Shown here piece after piece: positions 46,318-54,775 of a stretch of 64,000 nt of DNA. The stretch spans positions 1,054,001-1,118,000 of the forward strand of contig JBBELK010000011.1 of assembly GCA_037783545.1 (NCBI GenBank), given 5' to 3'. Within the stretch, counting starts at the first letter, position 1. Every line of letters begins with the position of its first letter. The stretch is from Henricia sp. BOLD:AAB3569 (lineage: Eukaryota > Echinodermata > Asteroidea > Spinulosida > Echinasteridae). Position numbers and translations under genes: made by a program. The notes under the pieces are model-generated. The model had not been told where the DNA came from. It made no database searches and was given only the letters and a program-made list of their open reading frames with translations.

Positions 46318-47024
46318 ATGTTTGATTATATCTACAATTTATAGTGGCCACACCAAATCTGTGTTCATCACTTAATTAATAAATAACAGAATCTTTAATA
46401 GTGTGTCCGAGTAATTCTTTGTCCCAGCTTTAAGTTTGTTAAATATAGGTGTGAATAATTTATTTTTATAAACCCTTTGAAAGAAATGGGACTTACCCTG
46501 AAAATCCCAGTTTGAATCATTGATCAGAGATTGTCAGATAAAGTGCCTCAGCAAACTAAACTGTCACGTTCAACGACATTAAAATTGTCAATAAAACCCC
46601 CTATTCATGTTCAACTCATTCGTGCAAAGTCTATTTGCTGTATAGAAATCTATGCTTGTTGTTTGTTGTATAGAAATCTGCTGCACACTTTACGGTACAC
46701 TGTCCCTTTAGTACCCCATATTCACCTGCATTTCCTGACTTGCAGCCAGAAAATTGGTGATAGTTCATCGAAACCACGTATTGTGATTATACAAACTTTA
46801 TAAATACCCCAAAATGGATGAAGTGTACTACATTCACGAGGCGGATAAGAAGTCACGGCGTAGAAACACTGAACCAACTTTGGGACACCACTACACAGAA
46901 GTAATGGAAAGATCGACCACTTGGTTTTGCAATCCATTAGATGTTCCACAGTACGTGTAAGCTTAGAGAATGTTGGTGTGAGGCTTACATGTAGTGGCCA
47001 ATAGACCGATCCAGTAAGCCATTA

Positions 47025-47122
47025 GGGCCTTTTTCCAAATCTCGACTTGGGCTCAGGCTCCGGCTCCGGCTCCATGTAAACCACATGGAGACGGAGACGA
47101 AGCCGGGATTTGGAAAAGCCCC
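47025..47122. repeat. hairpin with GGCTCC triplet block
   Basis: GGGCCTTTTTCCAAATCTCG pairs with GCCGGGATTTGGAAAAGCCCC, enclosing GGCTCAGGCTCCGGCTCCGG then CTCCATG and CATGGAGACGGAGACGAAGCC. Confidence 0.7.
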
Positions 47123-47249
47123 TTTATCGTTTGGATCACCATTGTCCTTCAAAATGATTGGTTGGTGGAATATTCGAGGGCGGGGTTAAACGCTTCTGTA
47201 TCCGTCTATTGTCTTGGTTAAATTCTGCAGGTCCATGTTTTGTTTATCG

Positions 47250-47620
47250 TCAGTGTGTCCATGGGCAAGGCACTTTGTCAAAAGTTGCCTCTCTCCACCC
47301 AGGAGTATAAAATGGGTACCTGCATAGGTTGCAGGCTTTGAGTGCTTGTGTCAGGGTGGCAGGGCTGCATGGAGTGACTAGGAGCATTGCTACTCTCCCT
47401 GGATGGGATGCCAGTCCATCACAGGTTTCCCCAAGCAGTTAGTTGGCTCTTGATAACAGTTTGCAGGCACCTATTTATACACATGTGGACAGAAAGTAAC
47501 AATGTGGAGTAAAGTGTCTTGCCCGAGGACACAACACATTGCCGTGACCAAGCCTTGAACCATGGACGTCTAGACGGCTGCTACATGTACCATAGTAGTA
47601 ATGCTAAATGCTATGTCCAG
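47250..47620 (+). repeat. SINE-like element related to family C
   Basis: CATGGGCAAGGCACTTTGTC, then CTCTCCACCCAGGAGTATAA and AATGGGTACCTGCATAGG, GATGCCAGTCCATCACAGGT, and a second block GTGTCTTGCCCGAGGACACA then ACACATTGCCGTGACCAAGC. It looks like two SINE bodies joined. Family name not known to me. Confidence 0.5.
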
Positions 47621-47949
47621 TCTACATACTTCAAAAATCATATTAATTCATTGCGGTCAGTCCAAGAACGTTTCCTGACCTTTTCCAAATCCAGTGGTTA
47701 CTTTTCCGGTCAAACTCTCTTCAGGAAAACTGACCAGGTCATTTTAACCTAACCACAATATCTAATGCAGACAACTTATCTTGTCATAATTTTCCTGAAT
47801 ACGGGAATAGCCTTTATCAATAACACGTGATGACTGAGTCTGTTACTTGAACCGCAGTCCCCGTGAAATTTTTCCAAGTTTTAAGTCGGAGCACAGACAA
47901 ATGTAAAACATAACCACAAATTTTGTTACCACCATCTTTATAAAACTAC

Positions 47950-48480
47950 TAGAAAATACTATGTGTAAAACAAAAACCATCCTACTTCTAATCTTGTATA
48001 ACCTTGTCATTTTCCAACGGATTTAAACAAACATTTCACATCATGTAAACAAGGCCTGACAAATTTAACTGAGTGAGTTTCATCAGTTTTGTTCAAGAGG
48101 GTGAGATTTAATGGCCATACAAAAAAATACATAAATTTCAGAATTTGCCACTTTCGACTTGGCATCCACCATTTTCAAGTAAACTGTCTATGTCCAAGGT
48201 TCCTTTGCACCTCCTGATAAAATGCTCGTAGCGATCGAGATGGTTTGCAATAACATTTGGAGCGATGTACTGACATTGAAGGAGGCGAAGTCGAAAGTGG
48301 CGAATTCTGAAATTGACTTCTTTTCTTTGTATGGCTACTAAAATCTCACCCTCTTGGACAAAACTGATGAAACTCACTTAGTTTAATTTGTCAGGCCTTG
48401 TTTACATGATGTGAAGTTTCGGTTTAAATCCGTTGGAAAATGACAAGGTTATTCAAGATTAAAAGTAGGACAGGTTTTTT
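47950..48480. mobile_element. long foldback element (about 530 bp)
   Basis: Left: CCTACTTCTAATCTTGTATA, GTCATTTTCCAACGGATTTA, CACATCATGTAAACAAGGCC, TTTTGTTCAAGAGGGTGAGA, TTTGCCACTTTCGACTTGGC. Right: the reverse complements in reverse order, including GCGAAGTCGAAAGTGGCGAA, TCTCACCCTCTTGGACAAAA, AGGCCTTGTTTACATGATGT and TAAATCCGTTGGAAAATGAC. Arms are about 200 bp. No coding potential. Confidence 0.87.
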
Positions 48481-48533
48481 TGGGGGCACGTAGTAGTTTG
48501 AACTAAACACGTTTTAAGAAACACTTGCACTTC

Positions 48534-48690
48534 AATAGAGCCTTTGCACGGCGGCCATGACAAAGGGCAGTCACATTGTCACCATGTGTCATGCATGAGT
48601 ATGTAGGTGTTTTGTGGTTCCATTGTCACATAATTTAAATAAGAAACCTGCCCCCTGTCATGGCCGCCAGTGCAGAAGCTCTATTTCTGT
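48534..48690. mobile_element. TIR MITE L (CGGCGGCCATGACA), copy 2
   Basis: Left end AATAGAGCCTTTGCACGGCG then GCCATGACAAAGGGCAG; right end CTGCCCCCTGTCATGGCCGC then CAGTGCAGAAGCTCTATT. About 157 bp. A degenerate relative is at 29305-29425. Confidence 0.8.
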
Positions 48691-49129
48691 AAACTGTCTT
48701 TATTTAAACAGGGTTATAAATACTGCCACTTTGCTCCACAAAACACAATCCTGTCAAAATGTCATGACCCTGAACTTGGCATAGCATGTGATTACCAAAA
48801 TTGATCAGATTTAACATTGCCAGTACCTGTGCATTATGAAAGGGAAACGTGAAACTCTTATGTATGCATGGTAGTCGCGAGTCCAGATTTAGTTGTTGCA
48901 CTTTTCAAAGTTAACTTTTTGTTACAAATAATACGGTGTGAAGATTGTCAAAATACAGTGCTACATAGTACATGTATTAATACTCAACTGCCACACGAGT
49001 CTGTCACTGTGTAGCCAACTGTGTGTTCAAAGCTTATTTTTCCAACAGGATAAAAAAACGTCCACCCTTTCTGTAAAAAAAGGACAGGTGTGTGGTTACT
49101 TCATTTTATTTTATATTTAATTTTTATAT

Positions 49130-49285
49130 CACATCCAGCAGCGGAGGGACCGCCAATTACAGAAATGGGAGCAAGTGTGGTTGAGTGCCTTGCTCAAGGG
49201 CACAGGTGCCACAACCTGTCACGGCCAGGAATCGAACCTACATTCTAGTACTAGCACTAGACCGCTCGGCCATAACACCCCACAG
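49130..49285 (-). repeat. SINE family M head fragment
   Basis: The reverse complement contains GGTGTTATGGCCGAGCGGTC (A-box-like), GTAGGTTCGATTCCTGGCC (B-box-like) and GTGCCCTTGAGCAAGGCACT. Confidence 0.65.
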
Positions 49286-49884
49286 TATTTCAGTCGATGC
49301 ATACTGCTTCGTTTCTTTGTTCAAACAATTAACATGACGGAAATAAATTATAGAAACCGTACCGGTACAATGGTTACCTTTGTGTGCAGTTTGTGGTACT
49401 ATCAACAATGGATCACAACCGAAGTTCTAGGTAGAAGTGAGGATATGTATGTGTGTGGTACAGGTGTGTTTATGCACAATGTTTTACTTCCTGTTGCATT
49501 TTGAAATACTTTCGGTCTTATTCCTGTTTTTTGTGCATGAGAGCCTCCAGTTATTGGTGTTCAATTCACCAGTGATCATGTGATTCTTTCATCATACAGT
49601 AAGTACCATACCACAGTGCCGTGATGTCCTTGACTAGTTGCACACCTGTGGAATGCCATATATATTTTTTAGGGAAGTGAGCTTTGGGCACATTCTGTAT
49701 ATTTCGACGGTTGTATAAGTATATGTAATGGCGGGTCATTGGCTACGTCGGAAGTCGCTTTCAGCACCTGATTTAGGATTAAGTTTATCGCTTTTAGCAT
49801 GGTGAGTTTTTAAGTAACAACTCACCTGCCTGCAGTGCGTGGAAGCGGATTTTCATCTCGCACTGTCAAAGTTTTGGTAGCCAG

Positions 49885-49975
49885 GCGGAGTATTTTGGCT
49901 GAGTGGTCTGGTGTATCAAACTGAAGATTCTGGTTAAAACTGGAAAGTTGTGGTTTCAAATCCTATCCACGCCTT
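49885..49975 (+). repeat. tRNA-Leu-like SINE head (family K)
   Basis: TTTTGGCTGAGTGGTCTGGT with a long variable arm and the B-box-like AGTTGTGGTTTCAAATCCTA. The acceptor stem is not preserved. Confidence 0.5.
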
Positions 49976-50262
49976 GACATTAACCGAGGCCACCAAGGCT
50001 AATGGCCTTATAATAATTAGCCTCGGTGCCCCTTCAAGATTTTCACTTTCTGAGGCCAACTTGGCCAGCATGCCCTATCCTCCTAAATTTCATGAGCCTT
50101 ATATGTACACATTTGGAACAAAGTTGGCCATGGTGTCCCCCCAGTTGGCTTAAGTGCCCTTTGAAATTTGGACAAAATCAAAGTTATAGTGAGCAGGCCT
50201 TTCCGTGGTGTGTGTACCCAAGATGTATTTATAATTCATGATTGTTTTCTTTCCCCCTGCAG

Positions 50263-50318
50263 GCCCACCTCTCCGGAACATGCTATGAGTGCCAGCACGG
50301 AAAACGGAGGCAGTGGGG
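50263..50318 (+). CDS. coding exon 3 of SASH1-like gene (common exon)
   Basis: A 56-bp internal exon. The acceptor is excellent (GTTTTCTTTCCCCCTGCAG) and the donor is GTGAGT. It enters in phase 2: the first G completes GGG (Gly) after exon 2 or AGG (Arg) after exon 1b. Reads PTSPEHAMSASTENGGSG, then a split Ala codon, leaving in phase 1. Another low-complexity, Ser/Gly-rich linker (residues about 74-91 of the long form). It is the first exon common to both predicted N-termini. Confidence 0.75.
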
Positions 50319-50487
50319 GTGAGTCTTTAATGAAACTTGTTGACTTGGCTAAATAAATTCCACTTATAATGGTACAACTTGCCCAAAACTGATTTAAGAT
50401 AGTCCACATGTACATGTAGAATAGGAATATTGTTCCTTCTAAATGTTTCGTTTGGTTATAATTGTTTGACAAAGGGAAAACCTTGAG

Positions 50488-50735
50488 TTCATAGGGAAAA
50501 CCTGAGGGAGTATACCACTGTGTCTTATAGCTCAGCTGGTAGAGCATCTACCCAGTGTGTCAGAGGTCTTATAGAAAACTTGAGGGAGTATACCACTGTG
50601 CCTCATAGCTCAGCTGGTAGAGCACCTGCCCAGTGAGTCGGAGGTCTTGGGATCACCTGAGTGAGTATACCACTGTGCCTCATAGCTCAGTTGGTAGAGC
50701 ATCTGCCCGGTGTTTCAGAGGGAGTATACTACTGG
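50488..50735 (+). repeat. three SINE family A heads in tandem
   Basis: Three successive tRNA-like heads at about 50500-50580, 50580-50655 and 50655-50725. Each has GAGGGAGTATACCACTGTG or a close variant, TCATAGCTCAGCTGGTAGAG and a downstream TCAGAGG(TCTT). Spacing is about 80 bp. Only the heads are multiplied; bodies are absent. A further copy sits at 51367-51475. Confidence 0.85.
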
Positions 50736-50747
50736 GAGATTATATTA

Positions 50748-51126
50748 CTACACCTCATAAATATTCATGAGCAAATTGGAGCGCGTCATTGGCCGATTCA
50801 GCCGCGCGATTGGGAAGTAAAAATGCTACGCGCCCAGGTGACGTCAGCCCGGTGAGTATCCAACTGGCTGCCGTGCGGTATTTTTTTCTGGTAGCACCAA
50901 AAATTCCCTCTGGAACCCGCCTCGTAAAAAAATGTATTGGAATCTTCACGGAACCAGACTAATTCAACTCTATTGCCATGGTACGGACCTCTGCAGCTCA
51001 TAAACAACAATGGCAACATTTCTAAATTTGGATTACAAGAAAATAAATTGTTTGTTGTAATTGTATACTGGCCTTGAATCTGTTATTTTGTCAATTTGCT
51101 CATGAAAATGTATGAGGTGTAGTAAA
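50748..51126. mobile_element. TIR element Q (TTACTACACCTCAT ends)
   Basis: Left end TTACTACACCTCATAAATAT then TCATGAGCAAATTG; right end CAATTTGCTCATGAAAATGT then ATGAGGTGTAGTAA. 379 bp in total. It lies between two SINE A copies and abuts the poly-G hairpin. Confidence 0.78.
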
Positions 51127-51216
51127 ACAAATACAGCATGGTTTATTTCTGGAAAGTAGTGGGAATTACTGGTCCCTTGGTGTAGGTCAGCTTGACTACC
51201 TCCCTCCGTTTCGCGT

Positions 51217-51255
<39 letters not shown>

Positions 51256-51366
51256 TGGGGGGGGGGGGGGGGGGTGGGGGGGGGGGGGGGGGGGGGGGAG
51301 TCAAGCTGACCTACACCTCGGGACCAGTAATTCCCACTACTTCCCCTCAAACCATGCTGTATTTGT
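51127..51366. mobile_element. inverted repeat enclosing an 80-nt poly-G tract
   Basis: Left arm ACAAATACAGCATGGTTT, GTAGTGGGAATTACTGGTCC, TGTAGGTCAGCTTGACT (51128-51210); right arm AGTCAAGCTGACCTACAC, GGACCAGTAATTCCCACTAC, AACCATGCTGTATTTGT (51299-51365). Between them 51219-51298 is nearly pure G (two T interruptions). A hairpin whose loop is a long quadruplex-forming run. Confidence 0.9.
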
Positions 51367-51475
51367 ATACTACTGTGCCTCATAGCTCAGCTGGTAGAGC
51401 GTTTGCTCGAGGAGTCAGAGGTCTTATATTTAAATCCCGATAAGACACTTTTCTCTCGTCCCAATTTTGATTATG
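51367..51475 (+). repeat. SINE family A copy
   Basis: GTGCCTCATAGCTCAGCTGG then TAGAGCGTTTGCTCGAGGAG; the B box is degraded (TATTTAAATCCCGATAAG), followed by TTTCTCTCGTCCCAA. Confidence 0.7.
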
Positions 51476-52110
51476 CTAAATGCTTTAGAGTTTCAGAAAA
51501 TGAATTTTAAAAGAGATGTTTTTATTATACTTAAATGTACATGCAGTGTACATACATTGGAAACGGGTGAGAGGTTAGGGAGTTTGCCATGAATTTTATA
51601 AAATAAAAAAATTGAACAAAAACGAAACTAAACCTGCCATTTCCTTCAATCTTGTAATGCCACCAGTTTTGCGCAGGACCCCTGCTTAGGTAATGTCATT
51701 AATAATGTCAGAATTAACATAAATTAGTTTCGGTTCATTGTGTATGCAACGATGCAAAATATTCTTCAGTTTTGCAATGTTATGAAGCAATACTCTCTTT
51801 GTTTAAAGTATAGCACAAATAACTGTGTATAAGGCTCTTAAATTTGACAGGGTGGCATTTGTGTAGAAGGCACCTACAATTTTCCAGTGAGGTTTATACA
51901 AAGGGCACTGCCTTTAACAAATCAATTGTCTTTGGGGAAAATTGCAGAGGGGCACCAAGGTTGAGAGAAAGATAGACCTCCCTGGAAATTGTTGGCTCCT
52001 GGCAGGGGTGGGTCAAATTTAGAGACTTTAATTTCTCAATCATAATCTGTCTTTCGGTTGCTCTCTATGATAATAATGACGATTATGATGATAATGATTA
52101 TGATCTGTAG

Positions 52111-52236
52111 CTTCGGGCGAGTCATCAGAACCAAGAAAGGGACGCTCCCGTAGCCTCAGAAATCTCTTCACAAAATTTACCAAAAAGCCTGGAGATCACC
52201 AAAAGACCGAGGGCGGCGGCTCAAGCCAAAGTAGAG
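52111..52236 (+). CDS. coding exon 4 of SASH1-like gene (basic motif)
   Basis: A 126-bp internal exon. It enters in phase 1 (G + CT = Ala) and reads SGESSEPRKGRSRSLRNLFT then KFTKKPGDHQKTEGGGSSQS and R, leaving in phase 1 at the donor GTACAT. The core KGRSRSLRNLFTKFTKK (residues about 101-117 of the long form) is a strongly basic amphipathic stretch, plausible as a membrane-, nuclear-import- or phospho-regulated motif (RSRS). In human SASH1, as I recall, a basic Lys/Arg/aromatic patch precedes the VKEKM segment at a similar place, which supports the family guess. The acceptor is unusual: TAG preceded by a GATAAT-rich microsatellite rather than a pyrimidine tract. Confidence 0.75.
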
Positions 52237-52340
52237 GTACATATTGACATGTTTTTGTCATATTTGCTTGCCGTGCTTGGAATCTAAACACTTTCTAACA
52301 TCAGAAATTGATTTAGCTTGCGTCAAGGAGACTGAATGTT

Positions 52341-52555
52341 AATTAGGGTTTGTTTTGCCCTTTCCCGACGTAATTATTAACACTGTATACTCATGATTCA
52401 AACCGGCCATTTAACACTGGCTACCTTGGTGATCAGTTGGTTGCAGGAGGTCGTGGGTTTGAGTCCCACCCGAGCACGCTATGAAGTTTATATAGTGTCT
52501 TGGGAAAGCACTTAGCATACAGTGTTAATAATTACATCGGGAAAGGGCAATTAAC
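52341..52555. repeat. two SINE family B copies, opposed
   Basis: A minus-strand tail (TTAATTAGGGTTTGTTTTGC then CCTTTCCCGACGTAATTATT) faces a plus-strand head and tail (GGAGGTCGTGGGTTTGAGTC, TATAGTGTCTTGGGAAAGCA, TAATTACATCGGGAAAGGGC). The tails give 35-bp inverted ends that mimic a TIR element. Confidence 0.65.
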
Positions 52556-52750
52556 TTTCTAAAATGTATTTGTCACGTTTGCTTGGTGTTCATGAATTTT
52601 TAGGCCAGTTGTGACTTTTAGATTTGGTACCGACAGTCTTTGTCTGCAAAAATGTAGCTGACATTTTTGGAAGGTTTTAGTATTTTTGTAAACTTTCAAC
52701 CAGTCTTTCTTCCAATTCTCTCGTGGCTTCGATGATAAATTCTCTTGCAG

Positions 52751-52863
52751 AGGCTTTACTTTCCCCAGATTCTCTCAAGTCTCGATCAAAGTCTTCTCTC
52801 AAAATCTGGCTGCTACTCGAGGACCTTCCAAATCAATACCACTCACTCCCAGCTCTGTCTTAA
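52751..52863 (+). CDS. possible alternative terminal exon after exon 4
   Basis: Good acceptor TTCTCTTGCAG at 52740-52750. Entered in phase 1 from exon 4 (G + AG = Glu), the frame reads ALLSPDSLKSRSKSSLKIWL then LLEDLPNQYHSLPALS and stops at TAA 52861-52863. An AATAAA follows at about 53218. It would truncate the protein before the conserved segment in exon 5. The peptide has no recognised domain and this length of open frame can arise by chance. Confidence 0.2.
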
Positions 52864-53770
52864 ACGGCAATTAACCCCAATTGACCCAGAACATTGTATC
52901 GACTGCGCGCCTCCCCGCATTCCATTCCCCTCATGAAACCAGCCTTCCAGTAAATAATTTCTCCCAAAATCGTCCAGATTGGAAGCTGGAGTGCCACTCG
53001 GTCCTCAACGAAATCGACCAGACCTCTCGTTAAAACCCATCGAAAATCTGAGAGGAAATCATTAATTTTTTGCACTCTTTTGTGGGTGAAGATGCTTCCC
53101 AAGTACCCAACACTTTTAAGGATTTCAACCTGAGACAGTCCACTGATCAAAATCCCCCACCATTTTTCGTCGCCACCTTCTAGAAGTAGTTCCTAAATGG
53201 TTTCGCAAAAACTCTCAAATAAATGCAGGTCTGCAAAAAGCCAGTGCAGATGCTATCTCCCTGTGATTTAACCCCAGAAGATATTGATTTATAGTTTTAT
53301 TGAACGGCGCTGATTTCCTGAGCGGCGAATGATGCTTTTGGTCGTATCACGTAGCTTTGGGGAGGGTGAAATTTAGCAGAGGCCGGTAAGCCACAAACGA
53401 CGTGCAGAAACAAAACCAAGCAATAGAACCAGAAGTGACGTTTTAAGAGGAAGGCTCATTCATCAACAGGGTGCTAATAGGAGGCATTATGATGTGGCTA
53501 TCGTGATATAAATGTCCAACTATCAACTGAGCCACATTGTTAAGTGATTGTCGAAATTGGCCACTAAATTAGAAATACGCAAGTTTCCTGGCTTTGCATA
53601 TTGCATGCACAGAACCCAGTGAAAGATTTTGTGTTTGAGAATTTTAATTATGAATAAGTAATCATTTTTGAGGGATTATGACCCAGGGACCGCCGGGGTG
53701 AATAAATTCGAAACAGATGTGGACAAATGTCCGTGAGTTTGGGAAATCTGGATGCAGTGAAAAGCAACTT

Positions 53771-53842
53771 GGCTCCACCGGGATTCGAACCGCGGACCTT
53801 CTGCTTAACGTGCAGACGCCCTACCAATTGAGCTATGAAGCC
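53771..53842 (-). tRNA. tRNA-like sequence, probable pseudogene (GTT anticodon position)
   Basis: The reverse complement folds with a 7-bp acceptor stem (GGCTTCA / TGGAGCC), a D arm with GCTCAATTGGTAGGGC, and an anticodon stem TCTGC / GCAGA with loop ACGTTAA. The anticodon position reads GTT (Asn), but base 33 is C instead of the near-universal T, and the T stem (CGCGG / CCCGG) has two mismatches. Length 72 nt. It is more likely a tRNA-derived pseudogene or SINE head than a working tRNA. Confidence 0.45.
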
Positions 53843-54194
53843 AACTGGTGGTCTCGAATCACGGTAGTGCAGTTGTTCCTCACTGATTGGGATTGGCTAT
53901 CACGTGAGCTTAGCAAGTCCTAGGGATAAACCCTTCAATGAGATAACCACTCCTCCCAGAGATCACTTAAGATACGCCCCAAACCCCCGCCCGGCTTGCC
54001 CCAATTATGAATAAGTAATTATGAATTACACAGAGAAATGCTTTTGATATTACTAACCAAACAGCTTAAAGAAATGCAAATGTGCCGAGACTGATTGTTT
54101 TCAAAAAGTTCTGTCATCGGAAGCATGCTCTAAATGTTCTCTCCCTTTTGAAAGAACAGACTTTCTTTAATCTCATGGACTTTGCGCTTTACAG

Positions 54195-54304
54195 GGGAGG
54201 TTGACTGGAGAGCAGGGGGCAGTAATCTTAGCAACGAAGACGTTCTGAGGTTCATGGAGGATGTGAAGGAACATAAGATGAGCGTAGATGAAGCATGGAC
54301 CAAG
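54195..54304 (+). CDS. coding exon 5 of SASH1-like gene (conserved segment)
   Basis: A 110-bp exon with acceptor TTTGCGCTTTACAG and donor GTTAGT. It enters in phase 1 (G + GG = Gly) and reads EVDWRAGGSNLSNEDVLRFM then EDVKEHKMSVDEAWTK, leaving in phase 0. The helix-like NLSNEDVLRFMEDVKEHKMS (residues about 144-163) followed by VDEAW is the best family clue. It aligns without gaps, from memory, to the part of human SASH1 that reads roughly S-D-E-E...MVKEKMITIEEA. That region lies N-terminal to the SLY, SH3 and SAM domains, which would be encoded to the right of this window. A short helix with the same (I/V)-(E/D)-E-A turn occurs in other adaptors (for example BCAP-type proteins), so the assignment is tentative. 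Confidence 0.72.
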
Positions 54305-54552
54305 GTTAGTTGTAGTTCTTGCCTTCCTTCTTTGTGACCTGGGTTCGAATCCTGTCCATGCCAGTATCTATATGGATATGGTTTTCAGTCCAAGCTCCAA
54401 ACCAGAGTTGAATTTGTTTTAACCCAGGGTAAAAGATTTGTCTTAAGATGAAAATGTCAACTAATGTGAAAAGAGCAATGTTTAACTAACTCCGAGTTGA
54501 CTCTCAAATTTTTCTTGGCATTTTCACAAAAGATACCTTTTGGGCTGTAACT

Positions 54553-54775
54553 TTATTATTATTATTATTATTATTTCTTTCTGGTATTCATACCAAGGAT
54601 TCCTCAATAGTGCTCATTGCACTGTCACTCGGAAGCGTGAGGAAACCCATGAAGAATTAGAATTAGAAATGGCCAGAGACACCGGGGATGATCCCCCTTG
54701 CTCTTCACGAAAGAATGCTCTGGGATCTTTAGAGTGCGTTTCCATTACCTAACACACTGGACCAACGGCTTTTCA
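54553..54775 (-). repeat. SINE family M copy, 5'-truncated
   Basis: The trinucleotide run TTATTATTATT at 54553-54573 is followed by TTTCTTTCTGGTATTCATAC, CTCAATAGTGCTCATTGCAC and GGCCAGAGACACCGGGGATG, nearly identical to 40190-40380. The tRNA-like head is missing. Confidence 0.8.

Noticed and set aside
49790..49805. AGCATG followed by GTGAGT, resembling a start codon at a donor
   Set aside because: Splicing there would leave phase 0, which does not fit exon 3 (needs phase 2), so it cannot start this gene.
50828..50855. Donor-like CCCG|GTGAGT after a short frame (MLRAQVTSAR)
   Set aside because: Lies inside TIR element Q; most likely chance.
51033..51443. Poly-Pro and poly-Gly open frames
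   Set aside because: Produced by the 80-nt poly-G run inside a hairpin; not coding.
54325..54365. B-box-like GGGTTCGAATCCTGTCC after exon 5 as another SINE
   Set aside because: Only the B-box-like word is present; no head or tail could be assigned.
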